Below, in pieces: positions 13,576 through 18,700 of a stretch of DNA of 18,700 nucleotides. The position numbers were made by a program, and so were the translations under genes. Under the pieces are notes generated by a model. It ran no database searches, had not been told where the DNA came from, and was given only the letters and a program-made list of their open reading frames with translations. Origin of the DNA: JAUXLW01 sp964195005 (GTDB lineage: Bacteria > Actinomycetota > Acidimicrobiia > Spongiisociales > SHLN01); assembly GCA_964195005.1 (NCBI GenBank), contig CAXMOO010000154.1:1-18700 (forward strand), given 5' to 3'. Within the stretch, counting starts at the first letter, position 1. Each line of letters opens with the position of its first letter.

Positions 13576-13745
13576 CCGCACCCAACGCAATATTCATCGG
13601 TTTCGAGTGTGGCGCTCCGACACCAGGGGCATGGCAGGTCGTGTGAATCGACGAGGCTCAAGGTGGGAGAGCGGGTCGGGGACTGGCGGCCCCCGGCCAG
13701 CACCAGGGCGCTGAATATGACGATGGCTACCACGGCTTCGAACAT
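13512..13745 (-). CDS. Small membrane-anchored double-CxxC zinc-ribbon protein
   Basis: The 77-residue frame has an N-terminal hydrophobic helix (MFEAVVAIVIFSALVLAGG, 1-19), a short linker and a zinc ribbon with CPWC (39-42) and CVGC (53-56). It ends in a basic Ser/Thr-rich tail. The spacing C-x2-C-x10-C-x2-C fits a rubredoxin-knuckle-type zinc site facing the cytoplasm or periplasm next to the membrane. The last 64 bases are antisense to the 3' end of the mycothiol synthase gene, and the tail sequence there looks passive. No ribosome site precedes ATG 13745, so the transcript may be leaderless or the start misplaced. Function unknown. The organised Cys pairs make a chance frame unlikely. Confidence 0.6.
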   Translation of the reverse strand: MFEAVVAIVIFSALVLAGGRQSPTRSPTLSLVDSHDLPCPWCRSATLETDEYCVGCGQPFGTTTQRSTRSKPNPSER

Positions 13746-13803
13746 GCGCGCAGGCTAGAAGCTCTAAGCACGGTTTTCGCGGATTTAGAGAAGCTGGGGC
13801 GGC

Positions 13804-14646
13804 TCAGCCGATCAAACCGGCGGCCGCAACCGCCCGGGTGAGCTCTTCAACCAACCAGTTCGCTCCCCGGAGCTGCTGATCACTCACTTCAACTGCTGAG
13901 ACCAGCATCATCCCCGAGTGATACACCGCCCATCGTTGGAGCTCGTCGTCGGTCATGTCCGAGCCGTATCCCTCGGAGACTCCGGTGGCGGCGTCGAGGC
14001 CGGCCTTGAGTCCCGTGAGCCACAGCAGTTTCGAATAGTCCCACTCCGGGGCGCCCAGGGTCGACCATTCCCAGTGGAACAAAGTCATGTTTCCGTCGTC
14101 GTCGACGTAGAACTGCTCCGGGTTGGGGTCGGTGTGCACAACAACTCCGCTGGAGACCGTGGGAGGCGCGATATCGGCTGCACTCTCAACGATCTCGCTT
14201 GGAATGTGGAGCTTGCCTCGATAGCGGACGAGACGCTTGAAGGTGGCCGGGAAGTCTCCGTTGATCCATTCTTGATCGATGCCATGACTTACATTGCTGA
14301 AGTGATCTGAGACCCGGGAGTGAAGCGCCCGCAGAATCTCGCCGGCCTTACGGCCGAGGCCTACGCTCTCCGGCAGTGAAGCCAGGTTCCACTTGCCGGG
14401 ATCTTTGAAGACCGCCCAGGGGTAGCCGCCATCTTCTCCCCGAGACAAGACGGTGGGTAGGCCGGGCAGTCCGGTCAGGTTCTCCAGCGCCTGCTGCTCG
14501 CGCCGCTCGGCGGCGGTTGTCGAGTAGACCTTGACCAGGCGGGTTCCACCTTCATCCCAGATTCGATACAGACGACCGACGCCGGTCCCCACCTCGAGGA
14601 TGCGGCCGTCGCCTGAGAGCTTTCTAGCTATGTCTGCTGCTTCCAT
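13804..14646 (-). CDS. Aminoglycoside-phosphotransferase-fold kinase-like protein with altered metal-binding residues
   Basis: The 280-residue protein has the APH/choline-kinase layout: N-lobe with a candidate ATP lysine (LVKVY, Lys39), hinge near YPWAVFKD, helix EILRALHS, then the Brenner-like loop VVVHTDPNPEQF (His171, Asp173). Next is LFHWEWSTLGAPEWDYSKLLWL, where active members have IDWE..G.P..DLA. The catalytic Asp173 is kept. The metal-binding Asn of HxDxxxxN is Gln178, and the Asp of the DWE motif is His191. It may therefore be a pseudokinase or use an unusual metal site. The start at ATG 14646 lies 68 bases from the divergent thrS start, so the two may share a promoter region. No antibiotic-resistance role is implied. 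Confidence 0.75.
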   Translation of the reverse strand: MEAADIARKLSGDGRILEVGTGVGRLYRIWDEGGTRLVKVYSTTAAERREQQALENLTGLPGLPTVLSRGEDGGYPWAVFKDPGKWNLASLPESVGLGRKAGEILRALHSRVSDHFSNVSHGIDQEWINGDFPATFKRLVRYRGKLHIPSEIVESAADIAPPTVSSGVVVHTDPNPEQFYVDDDGNMTLFHWEWSTLGAPEWDYSKLLWLTGLKAGLDAATGVSEGYGSDMTDDELQRWAVYHSGMMLVSAVEVSDQQLRGANWLVEELTRAVAAAGLIG

Positions 14647-14714
14647 GGGGCGGAGCTACCCTTTCCGGAGCCTATCCTCTGGCGTTCAAGCTTAACTAGG
14701 GAGTGGGTCTTTTC

Positions 14715-16652
14715 GTGGCAGATTCAATCGAGCTGACCTTCCCGGATGGGACGGTCGCCGGCTTTCCCTCAGGGACCACGGGCCTCGAAGTCGCTCTCAG
14801 CATCGGAGAGCGACTGGCAGCCGCGGCCGTTGTTATCAAGCTCAACGGCGAGCAGTTCGATCTGGCCCGACCACTCGAGGAAGACGGATCCTTTGAGGTC
14901 GTTACGGACTCTTCGGAGGAAGGCCGGTTTGTCATCCGCCACTCAGCTGCTCATGTTCTGGCCCAGGCGGTGTTGGACAAGTTCCCCGGGGCCGCGTACG
15001 CCATCGGACCGCCCATCGATGACGGCTTCTATTACGACTTCGATGTCGGCCGTGCTTTCACGCCTGACGATCTCGAGGCGTTGGACGCCAGGGTGCAGGA
15101 GATTATCGCCGAAGATCAGCCGTTCGAGCGTCAGGAGATAAGCCGGGACGAGGGGGTCGCGTTATTCGCCGATCAGCCATACAAGACCGAGATAATCACC
15201 GATGGCGAGGCGAGCCAGGGAGTCGGCGAGAGCATTGTGAGTCTGTACCGCAATGATGACTTTGTCGATCTCTGCCGGGGCCCGCATGTTCGTTCCACCG
15301 GCTTTCTTCAAGCGGTCAAGCTGCTCCGGAGCGCCGGGGCCTACTGGCGGGGGGACGAGAACAATCCCCAACTGCAACGCATCTACGGCACCGCTTGGGA
15401 GAACAAGAAGGAGCTCGAGGCTTACCTGGCGCGAGTGGAGGAGGCCGGGAAGCGCGACCATCGCAAGTTGGGTGTCGAGCTCGACCTTTTCTCATTCCCG
15501 CCGGAGCTCGGCGCCGGTCTCCCCCTTTGGCATCCCAAAGGGGGACTGGTCCGCAAGATCATCGAGGACTACAGCCGCAACGCTCATCTCGCGCACGGTT
15601 ATGAAATTGTCTCCACGCCCCACGTAGCTCGTTCGACTCTGTGGGAGACCTCGGGGCACCTCGAGTTCTACGCCGACGGAATGTATCCGCCTATGGCCGC
15701 CGACGATCAACACAGCTATTACGTGAAACCGATGAACTGCCCATTCCACATCCTGATCTACCGGTCGCGGGCGCGGAGTTATCGGGAACTGCCGGTGCGC
15801 TTGTTCGAGCTTGGCACTGTGTACCGGTATGAGCGCAGCGGAGTTCTGCATGGGCTCATGAGGGTGCGGGGCCTGACGGTCGATGACAGCCATATTTTCT
15901 GCATGGAGTCACAGCTTGTGGAGGAGCTCGGTCTCGTGCTCGACTTCACGGTGATGATGCTGCGCCAGTTCGGTTTCACCGAGATCGAAGCCGACCTGTC
16001 CACCAAGCCCGACAAAGCGATCGGCGATCCTGTTCTGTGGGACAAGGCGACCGAGGCTCTGGGCGCGGCTTTGGCCAAGGCCGACCTGCCCTTTGAGCTG
16101 GCCGAAGGAGAGGGAGCGTTCTACGGCCCGAAGATCGATGTCCATATCCGAGACGCCATAGGGCGTCGATGGCAGATGTCGACGATACAGGTCGACTTCG
16201 CGCAGCCCGCCAACTTCGAGCTGGAATTCAACAGCCCCGAGAACGTGAAAGAGCGGCCGGTGATGATCCACCGGGCCATCCTCGGATCGATAGAGCGATT
16301 TGTCGGGATTTTGGTCGAGCACTATGCCGGCGCCTTCCCCGGCTGGTTGGCTCCGGTGCAAGCCGAGATAATCCCCGTGGCCGACCGGCACAATGACTAT
16401 GCGGCCGAGGTGGCTGCCGGCCTCACCGCCCGGGGCCTCCGGGTGGAGATCGACGAGCACGATGACACGGTCGGAGAGAAAGTCAGGCGAGCAATAACCA
16501 GCAAAGTTCCGGCGGTGTTGGTCGTCGGTGATGATGACGTGGAAAAAGGCACAGTGGGGCTGCGATTGCGTGACGCTGATGCCGAGGAGCGAGGCGTCTC
16601 CGCCAATGAGGCGGGGGAGCGGCTGGTAGCTCTGTGCGCTCCACCGGCCTGA
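14715..16652 (+). CDS. thrS: Threonyl-tRNA synthetase
   Basis: This class II synthetase charges tRNA-Thr in the cytoplasm. Domains in order: TGS (about 1-62, IELTFPDGTVAGFPSG); SAD editing domain with HSAAHVLAQAV and CRGPH; catalytic core with the zinc ligands in MNCPF, DSHIF and MIHRAI; motif 2 region VYRYERSGVLHGLMRVRGLT and motif 3 GSIERFVGILVEHY; anticodon-binding domain from WLAPVQAEIIPV to the end. Length (645) is normal and the editing His and Cys are present, so it should clear mis-charged Ser. I chose GTG 14715, which is 11 bases after AGGGAG; GTG 14703 overlaps that ribosome site and is less likely. No T-box leader is visible. Its stop overlaps the next start (TGATG), indicating translational coupling with the HIT gene. 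Confidence 0.98.
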   Translation: MADSIELTFPDGTVAGFPSGTTGLEVALSIGERLAAAAVVIKLNGEQFDLARPLEEDGSFEVVTDSSEEGRFVIRHSAAHVLAQAVLDKFPGAAYAIGPPIDDGFYYDFDVGRAFTPDDLEALDARVQEIIAEDQPFERQEISRDEGVALFADQPYKTEIITDGEASQGVGESIVSLYRNDDFVDLCRGPHVRSTGFLQAVKLLRSAGAYWRGDENNPQLQRIYGTAWENKKELEAYLARVEEAGKRDHRKLGVELDLFSFPPELGAGLPLWHPKGGLVRKIIEDYSRNAHLAHGYEIVSTPHVARSTLWETSGHLEFYADGMYPPMAADDQHSYYVKPMNCPFHILIYRSRARSYRELPVRLFELGTVYRYERSGVLHGLMRVRGLTVDDSHIFCMESQLVEELGLVLDFTVMMLRQFGFTEIEADLSTKPDKAIGDPVLWDKATEALGAALAKADLPFELAEGEGAFYGPKIDVHIRDAIGRRWQMSTIQVDFAQPANFELEFNSPENVKERPVMIHRAILGSIERFVGILVEHYAGAFPGWLAPVQAEIIPVADRHNDYAAEVAAGLTARGLRVEIDEHDDTVGEKVRRAITSKVPAVLVVGDDDVEKGTVGLRLRDADAEERGVSANEAGERLVALCAPPA

Positions 16653-17143
16653 TGGACGTCTTATGGGCGGGCTGGCGCGCGGCATATATGGCCGAAGTCA
16701 CCGGCGAGTCTCAAAGCGACGATTGCCTGTTCTGCGAGTTGCCGGATAGCGGGCCCGATAATGAGACGTTCGTGGTGGAGAGGGGAGAGGCGGTGTATTC
16801 GGTGCTCAACCTCTATCCGTACACCAACGGCCACATGTTGCTGACACCGTTTCGCCATGTCGCCGGCCCGGCTGAGCTGGATCCTGAAGAGGTCTCAGAG
16901 CTCTGGGCACTCCTGGGCAGCTCGCAATTAGCGCTCGATGCGGCGGTGAGCCCTCATGGATACAACCTCGGGGCCAATCTGGGACGCGACGCCGGAGCCG
17001 GAGTTTTGGGACACTTCCACCTGCACGTGGTTCCACGGTGGCGGGGCGACACTAATTTCATGACCACCGTCGGTTCTGCGCGGGTGCTTCCCGAAGCACT
17101 GGCCGATACCTGGGGGCGCTTGCGAGAAATGGTGAGGAAGTAA
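16652..17143 (+). CDS. HIT-family nucleotide hydrolase/phosphorylase (Ap4A phosphorylase-like)
   Basis: The 163-residue protein has an N-terminal LWAGWRAAYM segment, a CLFC metal-binding pair (25-28), the conserved NLYPYTNGHMLLTPFRHV strand-loop region and the catalytic HIT motif HFHLHVV (121-127). This arrangement resembles the mycobacterial Ap4A phosphorylase (Rv2613c), which also lies next to thrS. Aminoacyl-tRNA synthetases make Ap4A as a by-product, so the pairing makes biological sense. ATG 16652 shares its A with the thrS stop (TGATG). An in-frame GTG at 16634 is less likely. The next gene starts in the stop codon of this one (TAATG). The HIT assignment is firm; the exact substrate is inferred from context. 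Confidence 0.93.
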   Translation: MDVLWAGWRAAYMAEVTGESQSDDCLFCELPDSGPDNETFVVERGEAVYSVLNLYPYTNGHMLLTPFRHVAGPAELDPEEVSELWALLGSSQLALDAAVSPHGYNLGANLGRDAGAGVLGHFHLHVVPRWRGDTNFMTTVGSARVLPEALADTWGRLREMVRK

Positions 17144-17610
17144 TGGAGATACCCGAGGAAGTAGCTCGAGCGCAGGGTGTTCCGGACGACCTCGATTCCT
17201 CCGTGCTCGGGCCTTTCACGGTACCGAGCCTCACTCGTAGACGGCGAGCCGGCGCCTTTTATCTGGGTGGGGCGGCGCTCCTGGCGCTGGGCATTGCCGG
17301 CGGGCTGCCCGCGGGCATGTGGATAGTGGTGGGGCTCCTGCTGGTGATCGGCGGCTATCACTTCTTAGCGGCATTCGAGCTCGGCATCCGTGAGCGGGAG
17401 GCCCTGTCAATCGCCAATCGCTCCACCGAGTTTCCCGTCGGGCACGCTTCTGCGGCTCTCGGGTTCGTGGGCTGGCGATCGCGCCCGGTATGGAACGTTC
17501 TGGTGTTCTCGGCGGACGAGCCACCGGCCGAGCGCGGCCTGGTCCGGATCAACGCTGTGAACGGCGAGGTGGAGGACGTCTATGTCGAAGGCAACCCTGA
17601 CGACCGCTAA
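17143..17610 (+). CDS. Two-helix membrane protein with PepSY-like C-terminal segment (unknown function)
   Basis: The 155-residue protein has a soluble N-terminus with LGPFTVPSLTRRRRAG, two adjacent transmembrane helices (about 37-53 and 57-75) and a C-terminal domain (about 85-155). That domain contains GWRSRPVWNVLVFSADEPP and GLVRINAVNGEVEDVYVEGN, which look like a small PepSY-type beta-alpha-beta unit. The positive TRRRR before helix 1 suggests both ends are cytoplasmic. ATG 17143 overlaps the HIT stop (TAATG), and GAGG lies 7 bases upstream, so it is the third gene of the thrS operon. Its stop overlaps that of the convergent citrate synthase gene. I do not recognise a characterised family. 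Confidence 0.8.
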   Translation: MEIPEEVARAQGVPDDLDSSVLGPFTVPSLTRRRRAGAFYLGGAALLALGIAGGLPAGMWIVVGLLLVIGGYHFLAAFELGIREREALSIANRSTEFPVGHASAALGFVGWRSRPVWNVLVFSADEPPAERGLVRINAVNGEVEDVYVEGNPDDR

Positions 17611-18700
17611 ACCCGCTTTTCTAGTTCCACGTAGTCGCGGGCGGTTTCCCCGGCGTAGATCTGGCGGGGGCGGCTGATCCGGGTATTGGGATCCTCGATC
17701 ATCTCCTGCCAATGCGCCATCCAACCCGGCAGCCGACCGATGGCAAACAACACCGTGAACATGCGTAGCGGGAAGCCGAGGGCTCGGAAGATCATCCCGC
17801 TGTAGAAGTCAATGTTGGGATAGAGCTTGCGCTCGATGAAGTATTCGTCGCTCAAAGCGACCTCTTCCAGCTTGCTGGCGATCTCCAAAAGGGGATCGTC
17901 CACGCCGAGCCGCTCCAGCACGCTGCCGGCGAATCCCTTGAGAATCTTTGCTCGGGGATCAAAGTTCTTGTATACCCGGTGGCCGAAGCCCATCAGCCGA
18001 AACGGGTCGTCTTTGTCTTTGGCCATCTTGACGTATTTGGCAACGTCGTTGCCGTCTTCGTGGATGTCGTTGAGCATCGCAACCACGGCCGAGTTGGCTC
18101 CTCCGTGAAGAGGTCCCCACAGGGCGTTCATGCCTCCGGCCACTGAGGCAAACAAGTTGGCTTCGCTCGAGCCGACCAGGCGCACCGCAGAGGTCGAGCA
18201 GTTCTGCCCGTGATCGGCGTGGAGGATCAGCAGGGCATCGAGAGCTCGCGAAACAACCGGGTCGGGCTCATAGGGCGCAACGGGGAGCCCGAACATCATG
18301 TAGAGGAAATTCGACGTGTAGTCGAGGTCGTTGCGCGGGTACATGTACGGTTGCCCGATCGACTTCTTGTAAGCGAAGGCTGCCACCGTGGGCAGCTTGG
18401 CCATCAGGCGAATCGTGGATTCGCGGACGGAATCGGCATCACGGGGATTGTGATATTGCTCGTAGAAAGTGGACATGGCCGCGGTAGCTGCTGAGAGGAT
18501 CCCCATTGGATGAGCCTTACGGGGGAAGGCGTCGAACATGCGCTTCATTTCCTCGTTGAGGAGGGTGTGGCTGCGAACCGCACTCTCGTATTCCTCCAGC
18601 TGTGAGGCTGTAGGCAGCTCGCCGTTTAGCAGCAAGTAGGCAACTTGTGGGAAGGTGGAGTACTCCGCCAGGTCCTCGATGTTGTACCCGCGATAGCGCA
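17607..18700 (-). CDS. gltA: Citrate synthase, 5' end outside window
   Basis: Citrate synthase condenses acetyl-CoA with oxaloacetate at the entry to the TCA cycle. About 364 residues are present, from RYRGYNIEDLAEYSTFPQVAYLLLNGELP at the window edge to VELEKRV. Family signatures are intact: LHADHGQNCSTSAVRLVGSSEANLFAS, GPLHGGANSAV with the catalytic His, MGFGHRVYKNFDPRAK, and NIDFYSGMIFRALGFP with the catalytic Asp followed by RLPGWMAHWQEM. The size and motifs suit the hexameric GltA type of about 430 residues, so roughly 65 residues lie beyond the edge. The open frame continues upstream of Met 18635, so that Met is internal. The stop overlaps the convergent membrane-protein gene by three bases; no separate terminator is seen between them. 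Confidence 0.97.
   Translation of the reverse strand, partial: RYRGYNIEDLAEYSTFPQVAYLLLNGELPTASQLEEYESAVRSHTLLNEEMKRMFDAFPRKAHPMGILSAATAAMSTFYEQYHNPRDADSVRESTIRLMAKLPTVAAFAYKKSIGQPYMYPRNDLDYTSNFLYMMFGLPVAPYEPDPVVSRALDALLILHADHGQNCSTSAVRLVGSSEANLFASVAGGMNALWGPLHGGANSAVVAMLNDIHEDGNDVAKYVKMAKDKDDPFRLMGFGHRVYKNFDPRAKILKGFAGSVLERLGVDDPLLEIASKLEEVALSDEYFIERKLYPNIDFYSGMIFRALGFPLRMFTVLFAIGRLPGWMAHWQEMIEDPNTRISRPRQIYAGETARDYVELEKRV

Overview
The window looks like a chromosomal segment of a high-GC Actinomycetota, most likely a member of the Acidimicrobiia or a close relative. The evidence is a mycothiol synthase-like acetyltransferase (mycothiol is an actinobacterial thiol), a thrS-HIT gene order also found in mycobacteria, a lipoprotein with a long poly-threonine linker ending in LPP (frequent in Acidimicrobiia), and many GTG/TTG starts with a strong G/C bias at third codon positions. 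The lineage is inference; no rRNA or tRNA is present.

Layout. 1-1773 (minus): the edge-truncated gene of a monooxygenase-like dimeric alpha/beta-barrel protein, preceded by a beta-propeller lipoprotein. 1901-2140 (plus): a small Lys/Ser/Gly-rich protein. 2268-6728 (minus): a 1276-residue SARP/BTAD-ATPase-TPR regulator, followed by a 30-codon gene for a minimal exported peptide that ends in a hairpin, and a small zinc-ribbon-like protein. 6895-7875 (plus, divergent from the regulator): a shortened ATP-grasp-like protein, with operator-like repeats in the shared intergenic region. 8076-10097 (minus): a GGDEF-EAL cyclic-di-GMP enzyme. 10243-11079 (minus): a secreted DUF5979-like protein and, upstream of it, a SelW/Rdx-family selenoprotein whose CxxU motif uses an in-frame TGA with a well-formed bacterial SECIS hairpin. 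11108-12467: a small lipoprotein (plus) and a patatin phospholipase (minus) with overlapping stops. 12709-14646: a mycothiol synthase homologue, a membrane-anchored zinc ribbon and a kinase-like protein with degraded metal-binding motifs. 14715-17610 (plus): thrS, a HIT hydrolase and a membrane protein in a translationally coupled operon. 17607-18700 (minus): citrate synthase, cut by the window edge.

How the genes fit together. The right third is mostly housekeeping: tRNA charging, nucleotide salvage, the TCA cycle and thiol metabolism. The mycothiol gene and the selenocysteine redox protein both concern thiol redox chemistry but are not adjacent. The central part is more accessory and signal-oriented. 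The two best candidates for something undescribed are the selenoprotein, which conventional gene calling would truncate at an internal ATG after the TGA, and the group made of the TPR regulator, the exported mini-peptide and the divergent ATP-grasp remnant, which could be a peptide-sensing circuit. The parts of that circuit are visible; the link between them is inference.

No CRISPR array, insertion sequence, integrase, tRNA or rRNA was seen. No gene-free stretch exceeds 300 bases with the starts chosen here; the longest is 12468-12708.
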